A DNA stretch of 13,610 nt from Thermoleophilia bacterium UBA6103. Lineage in GTDB: Bacteria > Actinomycetota > Thermoleophilia > UBA2241. The stretch covers positions 1-13,610 of the forward strand of contig DIWP01000007.1 in NCBI GenBank assembly GCA_002423545.1, written 5' to 3'. Every line of letters begins with the position of its first letter. The first letter of the stretch is position 1. The notes below the pieces were generated by a model. It did no database searches, had not been told where the DNA came from, and saw nothing but the letters and a program-made list of their open reading frames with translations. Shown one piece after another: positions 1 to 6,739 of this stretch. The position numbers and the translations under genes are program-made.

Positions 1-41
1 AACTCCACCACGTCCACCACAGCGAGCATCCTCCTGGCCAT
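1..41 (-). CDS. istA: IstA-like transposase, N-terminal fragment (partial, runs off left edge)
   Basis: Reading leftwards from an ATG at 41-39, thirteen codons are visible before the window ends: MARRMLAVVDVVE. The ATG has a strong Shine-Dalgarno, GGGAGG, with an 8-nt spacer. A second in-frame ATG at 29-27 has AGGAGG directly against it, which is too close, so 41 is preferred. The short sequence resembles, from memory, the start of IS21-family IstA proteins of high-GC bacteria, where a hydrophobic VxDVxE stretch precedes the HTH. Thirteen residues alone would not support this. The main support is the position just inside an IS21-type end carrying four terminal repeats, where istA normally starts. 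IstA would be the DDE transposase, with istB beyond it to the left. The frame upstream of 41 is also open, so a longer start is not excluded. Confidence 0.42.
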   Translation of the reverse strand, partial: MARRMLAVVDVVE

Positions 42-114
42 CCGCGCGTCCTCCCATCGGATCTCATCGACGGCAGGGCACGGTATCGAAGTAGGAACCT
101 CGCGCGAGAGCGGG

Positions 115-211
115 TGGGGAATAACGTGGCGCCGGGGTGAGGAATTACCTGACAGCCGACCTGGGGAATTACCTGGCGCTAGAAGCCCTCAGGCTGGGGA
201 GATACTTGGCC
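115..211. repeat. Four terminal direct repeats of the IS21-type end
   Basis: The copies are at 115-131 (TGGGGAATAACGTGGCG), 138-154 (TGAGGAATTACCTGACA), 162-178 (TGGGGAATTACCTGGCG) and 195-211 (TGGGGAGATACTTGGCC). Start-to-start spacings are 23, 24 and 33 bp. The conserved core is TGGGGAATTACCTGG. Tandem transposase-binding sites of this kind are a hallmark of IS21-family ends. The spacing is irregular, and each copy carries different substitutions. Confidence 0.75.
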
Positions 212-3200
212 GTCGACATTTGGCAGACTATCGGGCAGATCAGCTGCGGAACGCCAGATTTGCGCGGCAAGAATATGCCGGTCGGCTCCTGCGTACAGGA
301 AGGTATCTTCTACGCCGACGATCTGCCCGAGCGGCGCCCCGACTGGTTCGATCTTCTGCAGGACTACGTGGCCAGCCAGTCGCCGGATCTGTTCCGGACG
401 GAGCGTTGGCACAAGCTCAAGCTCTATTCGCGGCGCGAGTGGCTGCGCAAGGTCTTCTACCGCCTCGCCTACAAAGGCGAGGCGCTAATCGTCGGTTTCA
501 ACCTGCCGTTCGACCTCTCCCGTCTGGCGGTAGGTTCAAGCGCGGCGCGTTGGGCATTCGATGGCGGATTTTCGCTTACGCTCTGGCAGTATCTCGACAA
601 GAACGGCGTCTGGCGAGAGAACAAGCGCCGCCCGCGCGTAGCCATCAAGAGCATCAGCAGCAAGCAGTACCTGATGCAGTTCTGCGGACGCGCGGACGCC
701 GACCAGGCGGACTACGAACCAAGCCTCTCGCCGGGGGGTAGAAGCAGGCCGTTTCGCGGCCACTTCCTCGATCTGCGCACGCTGGCCTTCGCCCTGACAA
801 ACGACAGCCATTCGCTGGCAAGCGCCTGCGACGCCTTCAAGGTCGAACACGGCAAGACCGAAGCCGAACAACACGGCATCATCGACCGGCCGTACATCGA
901 CTACAACCGTCGCGACGTGCAGGCAACCGGCGAACTGCTTCTCAAGCTGCTTGAGGAATACGCGCGTCACCCTATCGATCTGCAGCCCACCAAGGCCTTC
1001 TCGCCCGCCTCCGTCGCCAAGGCTTATCTGCGCAAGATGAATGTCGTCTCGCCACTCGATCATCAGCCGGATTTCGAGGATGAGGCACTCGGCTATGCGA
1101 TGAACGCCTTCTACGGTGGTCGCGCCGAAGCGCGCATTCGCCGCGTTTCTGTGCCGGTCGTCTATACCGACTTCGTCTCCATGTATCCGACAGTGAACTC
1201 GCTCATGGGCAACGCCGATTTCCTGCGCGCCGAGCGCGTCGAGGTCCGCGACGATACCGAAGCGGTAAAGACTCATGTCGAACAGACGACGCTGGAGGAC
1301 TGCTTCGTCCCCGCGACATGGCCCAAGCTGCGCGTGCTTGTGCAGGTAGAGCCGCGCGGCGAGCCGTTCCCCGTGCGGGCACGCTATGCCGCTAGCGGGC
1401 AGAGCATGCAGATAGGTTCCAACCTGCTGACTAGCGACGAGCCCGTCTGGTATGCGCTCCCCGACGTGCTGGCCGCCAAGCTGCTTGGTGGAAGGACACC
1501 GAAGATCCTGCAGGCCTTACGCCTGGAGCCGCAGGGCATGCGACCTCTGCGTCCAGCCAAGCTGCGCGGCGCGATCCCCATCGATCCGCGCCGGGAGGAC
1601 TTCTTCCGCCTGGTCATCCAAGAGCGTAAACGCGTCCAGAAGGACGCAGCTCTCGACGGCATCGAGCGCAAGCGGATCGAGCAGGCTCTCAAGGTGATAG
1701 CCAATGCGGGTAGCTACGGCATCTTCGCCGAGCTGAACCGCAAGCCGGCCGGCAAGCGCCAGCCGGCTATATATGCTTGGAACACAAAGGGCGAGCGATT
1801 TCGCACCAAGGTAGTAGCGGCAGAATTGCCGGGCGATTTCTGCTTTCCACCGCTGGCCGCCCTGATTACCTCGGCCGCCCGCCTTATGCTCGCAGTGCTG
1901 GAAAGTGCGGTCTGCGCGCGAGGCGGTAGCTTCGCCTTCTGCGATACCGATTCGATGGCCATCGTTGCCAACAAGGATGGCGGACTCGTCGTCTGTCCCG
2001 GCGGCGCACAGCGCACCGACGACGGCAGCGAAAGTGTGCAGGCGCTGAGCTGGCAGGAAGTGCACGAGATTGTGACACGTTTCGCGGCCCTCAATCCCTA
2101 CGACCGCGCCTTCGTGCCGGGCTCCATCCTCAAGATCGAAGATGCGAACTACCTGCCCAAGACCGAGACGCCATACCAGCTGTACTGCTGTGCCATCAGC
2201 GCGAAGCGATACACGCTCTACAACACAAAGAATGACGGCACGATGGTACTGCGGGAGGCAAAGCGGCATGGCCTCGGGCACCTGGTCAATCCGCTCGATC
2301 CGGACGCAGAGGATGACGAAGGCTGGATCAAGGCGATCTGGCGCTACATCCTCGACCGCGACATGCGCGGGTTCGATCCACAGCCGCCGGCATGGTTCGC
2401 GCTGCCCGCAGTCTCGCGTATCGGTGTGAGCGGGCCGGAGATGCTCAGGCTCTTTGCCAGGCGCAACGCTGGCAAGGACTACGCCGGCCAGATCAAGCCG
2501 TTCAACTTTATGCTCTCCTGCCAGGTTGCCGAGTTCGGCCACCCGCTCGGTGCCGATAGCGAGCACTTCCACTTAGTCGCACCCTACGAGCGCAAGCCCG
2601 ACAAGTGGCTCTCGCTGCCCTGGTTTGAGCGCTACTCGGGCAGGCGGTATGCGGTCACGACCAGCGACGATGCCAGCCGTGAGGGCATCGCCCGTATCAA
2701 GACCTACGGCGACGTTGTCGAAGAATACGGCTCGCACCCTGAGTACAAGAGCCTCGGTTCCGACGGCGAGCCCTGCGGACGGACCACCATCGGACTTCTG
2801 GCGCGCAGGCCGGTGGAGGCGCGGCGTCTGCGCTATGTCGGTAAGGAATCGAACCGGCTAGACGAACTGCAGTTCGGACTCGTCGAAGACGAAGACAAGA
2901 TGCTCAACGAGTACGACGATCCCGCGGACGATCCGTTCGTGCGACTCGTCGTTCCCATCCTGCAGGAGATGCCGCTACAGGCCACGGCAGCGGCCGCGGG
3001 GGTAAGCATGAGTACACTCAAGCGCGCACGGTTTGGACGGTTGCCGCATCCAGGGAACCGCCGGGCGCTTGCCGGAGTGGCAATCGAACACGCACGCATG
3101 AGGCTCGTTGAGAGTGGCGGCAAAGTGCCGGGCGACAGTGTCGAGATCCTGCATACGTTCCGCGAGCTTCTCGACAGCGAGCTGCGTATCTGCCCGGTGT

Positions 3201-3316
3201 GCGGGCGGGAGATTGTCGGCAGACGGGCGAAGTTCTGCAGTTCGACGTGCCGCAGTCGCGATTCGCGGAAGAGACGCCAAGCCGATCCGACGCAGACGTT
3301 ACCTCGCCACGACTAG
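137..3316 (+). CDS. Family B DNA polymerase-like protein with C-terminal HTH and zinc finger, probably 5'-truncated
   Basis: This is a 1059-codon frame from a GTG with no clear ribosome site. Motifs in order: exonuclease II GFNLPFD (N122, D126); exonuclease III Y256-x3-D260; linker motif FYGGRAE (Y326-G328); polymerase motif A DFVSMYPT (D345); motif B K519-x3-N523-x3-Y527-G528; motif C CDTDS (D603, D605); KRY thumb motif at 690-692. These fit a template-directed polymerase of the DNA_pol_B_2 type, common on phages, plasmids and self-replicating elements. A to B is 174 residues, leaving room for a TPR1-like insertion, but protein priming is not shown. The C-terminus adds an HTH-like stretch (about 945-978) and a zinc finger C1019-x2-C1022-x11-C1034-x3-C1038. 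Residues 1-27 are translated from the IS21 end, so the native start and exonuclease motif I (DxE) appear lost. A native-looking sequence begins near residue 28; the first ATG in it is at 275. I know no function for this family member. Confidence 0.85.
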   Translation: MRNYLTADLGNYLALEALRLGRYLAVDIWQTIGQISCGTPDLRGKNMPVGSCVQEGIFYADDLPERRPDWFDLLQDYVASQSPDLFRTERWHKLKLYSRREWLRKVFYRLAYKGEALIVGFNLPFDLSRLAVGSSAARWAFDGGFSLTLWQYLDKNGVWRENKRRPRVAIKSISSKQYLMQFCGRADADQADYEPSLSPGGRSRPFRGHFLDLRTLAFALTNDSHSLASACDAFKVEHGKTEAEQHGIIDRPYIDYNRRDVQATGELLLKLLEEYARHPIDLQPTKAFSPASVAKAYLRKMNVVSPLDHQPDFEDEALGYAMNAFYGGRAEARIRRVSVPVVYTDFVSMYPTVNSLMGNADFLRAERVEVRDDTEAVKTHVEQTTLEDCFVPATWPKLRVLVQVEPRGEPFPVRARYAASGQSMQIGSNLLTSDEPVWYALPDVLAAKLLGGRTPKILQALRLEPQGMRPLRPAKLRGAIPIDPRREDFFRLVIQERKRVQKDAALDGIERKRIEQALKVIANAGSYGIFAELNRKPAGKRQPAIYAWNTKGERFRTKVVAAELPGDFCFPPLAALITSAARLMLAVLESAVCARGGSFAFCDTDSMAIVANKDGGLVVCPGGAQRTDDGSESVQALSWQEVHEIVTRFAALNPYDRAFVPGSILKIEDANYLPKTETPYQLYCCAISAKRYTLYNTKNDGTMVLREAKRHGLGHLVNPLDPDAEDDEGWIKAIWRYILDRDMRGFDPQPPAWFALPAVSRIGVSGPEMLRLFARRNAGKDYAGQIKPFNFMLSCQVAEFGHPLGADSEHFHLVAPYERKPDKWLSLPWFERYSGRRYAVTTSDDASREGIARIKTYGDVVEEYGSHPEYKSLGSDGEPCGRTTIGLLARRPVEARRLRYVGKESNRLDELQFGLVEDEDKMLNEYDDPADDPFVRLVVPILQEMPLQATAAAAGVSMSTLKRARFGRLPHPGNRRALAGVAIEHARMRLVESGGKVPGDSVEILHTFRELLDSELRICPVCGREIVGRRAKFCSSTCRSRDSRKRRQADPTQTLPRHD
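3313..3316. other. Shared stop: CTAG ends two convergent genes
   Basis: CTAG at 3313-3316 is its own reverse complement. TAG at 3314-3316 ends the rightward polymerase-like gene, and TAG read leftward from 3315-3313 ends the ATPase gene. The genes therefore overlap by four bases with no intergenic space and no separate terminator. Transcripts must run into each other's coding strand. Confidence 0.95.
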
Positions 3317-4917
3317 AACGAGTCGTCGTTGACCTCAAGGATTGCGGCGTCGAGCACGATGCGCCGGATGCTTCGTTTGTCGTCGAACGGAACGACTACT
3401 TCCTCGCTTGCTACGTCGGTTTCGAGAAGCTCAAGCTGCGGCTCAGCCTTGGTTCGCTTGAGATCCACATATGTTCCGTAGTCGAGCGTATAGATGTCGT
3501 AGCGGACGCCGGGGCGTTCCTTGTCCGAATAACCTCTGGTCCACAGATGCAGCACGCGAAAGTCAAACAGCGACTGAATCATCGGATGGTTCGCGACTTC
3601 GCGTTCCACGAGGAAGGCCCGCGCCTTCCTCTCGCCAATCACGTCGCGGATGATCCGTTGGAGCACGGTCTCCTGAGCCGTCGACAGCGAGGTGGACTTG
3701 TCGGATAGATACCAGTCGCGCGCGGATTGCTCGACCGCGTTCAGGTCAATCTTCCTTTTGCCTTCTCGTGCGGCGCGAGTGTAGGCCTTGGCGAATACGC
3801 CAAGGAAATCGCGAATCACGCCCTCTCCCGCGCGCACCAACTCGACGAACGTTGCGCGCTCGGTGAACAGAGCGGATCGGAGATCGGCGGCCCGGCGAAT
3901 GCCGAGCGTCTCCTTCAAGTAGTCGTCGGGAAGCGCTGCGTCGAGATGCTTGAAGAGGAGTTCCTCAAAGGAGCCCTCCACTCGGTCGGGCGTGCGAGCA
4001 TGGACGTAGTAGTCGTCCAAGTCCAGATTCGCCACAATGTCGCCACCAACCTCAAAGCCAACAACGTTGTTGTTCCCGACCGGAATCGAGAAGGTTGAGC
4101 GGTACTCGAGAGCCGCTATCTTGAGCACCATCCTTGAGGACGGCAGAACCACCCTCTTGAGGAACTCGGCCATGTACGGCTGAACGTCACGAGGCAAGGA
4201 CGCCCATTCGTCGAGCAACAAATAGAAGCTCTGAATACCCAACGCCGACAGGGCTTCATCGAGTCTCTGAGCGACAGAAGCAAACACGACCGTCTGACGA
4301 ATCGTTTCTTCGAACGACTGTGCCTCTTTGCTGCTCCCCTCAGCTGCGCTCTCAGCCGATACCTGAGCACCAAAGTTCTTGATACTCATGGTGATTTCGC
4401 CGCCAAGTCTGTCGCGCGTTGTGGACACCGTCTCCGCGCTGATCTGTCTTGCCGACACCGCTACGGTGGCCTCGTTGATCGCGTTAGACAGATTGTCCAG
4501 CGCCTCAGTATCAGTTCCCACGGACTTGCGTTCGGGGTCAGTCGCGATGTCCAGAAGCTGGCTTTGAATCCTGTTTAGCAAGTCCTTGAAGGCCACGACG
4601 CAGCGGCTGCTAAGCGGCTGGCCCGGATCGGTCAGCTGGCCAGCCGATCCCAGCAGCCGAAGATCGACGTAGAAGTGAGCGGAACCGGGTTCACGATCCA
4701 CCGCTGATCCCAGAACCCTCAGAACGTGGGACTTGCCGGTCCCTCGCCGTCCATACAGCATCTGAGCATTCCGGTTCTGGAGCTGAGGAAGGACGCCGCT
4801 GTCCACGTAGGTGCGCTCTAGAACACGGATGTCTGGCTGTGTCTCGGAGCGCGCAACAATGCTCGACACTGCCCTCGCGACTGCTTGGTCCTCGAACATC
4901 TTCTTCTTCTTGTCCAC
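3313..4917 (-). CDS. ORC/Cdc6-like P-loop ATPase
   Basis: The protein has 534 residues, starting at a GTG with a G-rich Shine-Dalgarno (GGGGGGAAG) about 5 nt upstream. The N-terminus is lysine-rich (MDKKKKM). Walker A is GRRGTGKS at residues 56-63 (K62). Walker B is FYLLLDEW, with D236 and E237. These mark an AAA+/STAND-like ATPase that resembles bacterial ORC-Cdc6 family proteins. The segment between Walker A and B is long (about 170 residues) and polar, probably with coiled-coil helices (about 100-210). The C-terminal 120 residues, including the stretch around FRVLHLWTRGY, could form a winged-helix module. There are no membrane segments. It converges on the polymerase-like gene and shares its stop tetranucleotide. 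ORC-like ATPases load or remodel replication proteins or act in defence; which applies here is inference. Three neighbouring stretches counted by eye suggest lower GC (about 60%) than the K+ operon (about 73%). Confidence 0.8.
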   Translation of the reverse strand: MDKKKKMFEDQAVARAVSSIVARSETQPDIRVLERTYVDSGVLPQLQNRNAQMLYGRRGTGKSHVLRVLGSAVDREPGSAHFYVDLRLLGSAGQLTDPGQPLSSRCVVAFKDLLNRIQSQLLDIATDPERKSVGTDTEALDNLSNAINEATVAVSARQISAETVSTTRDRLGGEITMSIKNFGAQVSAESAAEGSSKEAQSFEETIRQTVVFASVAQRLDEALSALGIQSFYLLLDEWASLPRDVQPYMAEFLKRVVLPSSRMVLKIAALEYRSTFSIPVGNNNVVGFEVGGDIVANLDLDDYYVHARTPDRVEGSFEELLFKHLDAALPDDYLKETLGIRRAADLRSALFTERATFVELVRAGEGVIRDFLGVFAKAYTRAAREGKRKIDLNAVEQSARDWYLSDKSTSLSTAQETVLQRIIRDVIGERKARAFLVEREVANHPMIQSLFDFRVLHLWTRGYSDKERPGVRYDIYTLDYGTYVDLKRTKAEPQLELLETDVASEEVVVPFDDKRSIRRIVLDAAILEVNDDSF

Positions 4918-5223
4918 GAAGCTTCCCCCCCAGACGCGCCCACGGCTACGCGAGTCCGCGACAATACCCGCTCAGACTACCGCACACCCATACTCGGATG
5001 AATCATTCCTGGAACCGGTTGACGTTCCCGTCCATCACCCGTGCCTCCGCTCCCGCGCCCGTTCAGACCGCAGGCCCCTGTCTTCAGGCGCGAGCCGCGC
5101 GCAGCGCGGTGAGCGCACATGCAACGCTTTGGCTCATTTCCGCGCCTTCTATCTCCTATCCCGTCAACCGCGACGGCTCGCGCAGCCAGGAGCCGTGATC
5201 CGCCCAAGCCGTGGGCCATTACC
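4918..5223. other. Intergenic seam between accessory pair and K+ operon, no gene seen
   Basis: These 306 bases separate the ATPase start from the trkH stop. Short open frames here have no family resemblance or ribosome sites. I see a possible hairpin at 5095-5109 (CCGCGC, loop GCA, GCGCGG) and another at 5173-5196, listed separately. Any promoter for the ATPase must lie here. Reading leftward, TAGTCT and TATTGT (about 4966-4990) are weak -10-like hexamers, neither with a convincing -35. No IS end, tRNA or direct repeat that would mark an attachment site was seen. Confidence 0.5.
5173..5196 (-). terminator. Possible hairpin terminator after trkH
   Basis: ACGGCTC (5173-5179) and GAGCCGT (5190-5196) form a perfect 7-bp stem with a 10-nt loop, 28 bp beyond the trkH stop. 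No U tract follows on the minus strand. The position is right for the end of the operon, but the stem is modest. Confidence 0.3.
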
Positions 5224-6723
5224 TCATCGTCGCCAGTAGACCGGCGAGAAGAGCAGCACGACGGTGAACAGCTCCAGACGGCCGGCCAGCATGCAGAACG
5301 TCAGCATGGCCTTGCCGGCCGGATGCACCCAGTCGTAGTTGTCGAAGGGGCCGACCTCGCCGAGGCCCGGCCCCACACCCCCCATCGCCGTCGCCACCGA
5401 CGAGGTGGCGGTGGCGAAGTCCATGCCGGTCAGCGACATGCCGGCCGAGAACAGCGCCCACGTGAGCAAGTACAGGCCGATGAACGAAAAGACGCTGCGC
5501 AGCATCTCGCCGGTGACCGCCTTCTCTCCCAGACGTGGCGGCGCCACCGCGTGCGGGTGGACGGTACGGAAGATGCCGCGCAGCGCCTGCTTGCTGAAGA
5601 TCTGCACACGGATCACCTTGATCGCGCCGGCCGTGGAGCCGGCACAGCCGCCGATGAACAGCAGCAGGAAGATGAGGTACTGGGCGAGCGGCGCCCAGAG
5701 CTCGTAGTCGCCCAGCGCAAAGCCGGTACATGTCCCCATGGAGACGACCGCGAAGACCCCTTCGCGGACCGAGGTGCCAAAGGACGCCTCGGTCGACGTC
5801 CAGACCAGCAGGCTCACGATCACACTGAGGACCGCCAGGTTGAGCGTGTAGAACCGCCATTCAGGGTTCTTCAGGAGCCGACCGGGCCGACCGGTCAGCA
5901 CCGCCCAGTGCAGGGAGAAGTTGGTCGCCGCCAGCCAGATGAAGATGACGATGACCCAGTCGATGTAGGCGCTGTGGAAGCCGGCGATGCTGTCGTTGCG
6001 GGTCGAGAAGCCGCCGGTGCCGATGGCGCCGAACATCTGGCAGACGGCCTCGAACAGGTCCATGCCGCCCAGCAGCAGCAGGACCGTGAGCGCGACGGAG
6101 AGGATGAGGTAGACGAGCCACAGGATGCGCGCGGTGCTGCGCAGCCGCGGCCGCAGGCGGTCCTTCTCCGGCCCCGGCACCTCGGCCCGATAGAGCTGCA
6201 TGGCGCCGATGCCCAAGAGCGGATACAGCGCGATGTACAGCACCACGAAGCCCATGCCGCCCAGCCAGTGCGTGAAGCTGCGCCAGAACAGGATGCCGTG
6301 CGGCAGCGCCTCGATGTCGGCGATGACGCTGGAGCCGGTGCCGGTGAAGCCGCTGGTGCACTCGAACCACGCGTTGAGCGGGCTCAGGGCCCCGGCGAAG
6401 ACGAACGGCAGCGACCCCACGAAGCAGATGAGTGCCCAGCTCAGGGCCACCACCGCGAAGCCTTCGCGACGCGTGAGCCGGGAGAGGTCGGTGCGGAACA
6501 GGAAGTAACCGCCGGCGCCGGCGGCGGCGGCGATGAAGAACGTCACGGCGAACGCCTTCACGACGGCTGTCTCGCCGTAGCCGGCGGCGATGGCCAGCGG
6601 CACCAGCAGAGCCGCCGACGACCCCAGCAGCATGGTCGCCAGAAGGAACGCGACGCGCCGCAGGGCGTCCAGCGTGATGGGGCGGATGCTCAGGGCATCC
6701 CCGATTGGCGGCAGGAACGCCAC
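5224..6723 (-). CDS. trkH: TrkH/KtrB-family K+ uptake channel subunit
   Basis: This 499-residue membrane protein starts at a GTG with Shine-Dalgarno GGAGGT 6 nt upstream, and ends TGA at 5224. It has the four pore loops of the superfamily of K+ transporters (SKT): TGTGSS (about 125-130), GTGGFST (about 233-239), MGTCTGF (about 328-334) and GGVGPG (about 448-453). Each carries the central selectivity-filter glycine. Hydrophobic segments between the loops fit four M1-P-M2 repeats plus extra N-terminal helices, and the length is normal for TrkH. It would form the dimeric K+ path in the cytoplasmic membrane and needs a cytosolic RCK ring (TrkA) for gating. It is last in the operon, 16 bp after the tandem-RCK trkA, which is its most likely partner. 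Na+-coupled uptake as in KtrB is possible, but the sequence does not settle it. Confidence 0.93.
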   Translation of the reverse strand: MAFLPPIGDALSIRPITLDALRRVAFLLATMLLGSSAALLVPLAIAAGYGETAVVKAFAVTFFIAAAAGAGGYFLFRTDLSRLTRREGFAVVALSWALICFVGSLPFVFAGALSPLNAWFECTSGFTGTGSSVIADIEALPHGILFWRSFTHWLGGMGFVVLYIALYPLLGIGAMQLYRAEVPGPEKDRLRPRLRSTARILWLVYLILSVALTVLLLLGGMDLFEAVCQMFGAIGTGGFSTRNDSIAGFHSAYIDWVIVIFIWLAATNFSLHWAVLTGRPGRLLKNPEWRFYTLNLAVLSVIVSLLVWTSTEASFGTSVREGVFAVVSMGTCTGFALGDYELWAPLAQYLIFLLLFIGGCAGSTAGAIKVIRVQIFSKQALRGIFRTVHPHAVAPPRLGEKAVTGEMLRSVFSFIGLYLLTWALFSAGMSLTGMDFATATSSVATAMGGVGPGLGEVGPFDNYDWVHPAGKAMLTFCMLAGRLELFTVVLLFSPVYWRR

Positions 6724-6739
6724 CGCGTACCTCCGACCG

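Larger units (their letters stand above)
1..218 (-). mobile_element. One end of an IS21-family insertion sequence
   Basis: Seen directly: four similar 17-bp direct repeats (115-211), then a tip at 218 that reads TGTCGACGG inward on the minus strand, then an istA-like start at 41 pointing left. IS21-family elements are known to have TG/CA tips, multiple terminal repeats inside each end, and istA-istB starting near the left end. The layout therefore fits the left end of an element lying mostly outside the window. The exact tip is inferred from the TG dinucleotide next to the outermost repeat. The other end and the target-site duplication cannot be seen. The element abuts the open frame of the polymerase-like gene. 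Confidence 0.6.

Noticed and set aside
115..211. CRISPR-like array from four repeats
   Set aside because: Intervals between repeats are only 6-16 bp and the copies are diverged. The pattern fits transposase-binding repeats of an IS end.
536..2572. Leftward frames inside the polymerase gene (536-1276 and 1517-2572)
   Set aside because: They lie opposite the conserved polymerase motifs and show no domain features.
3199..3708. Rightward 169-codon frame across the convergent junction
   Set aside because: Overlaps the ends of two well-supported genes in the wrong frame or strand, with no motif of its own.
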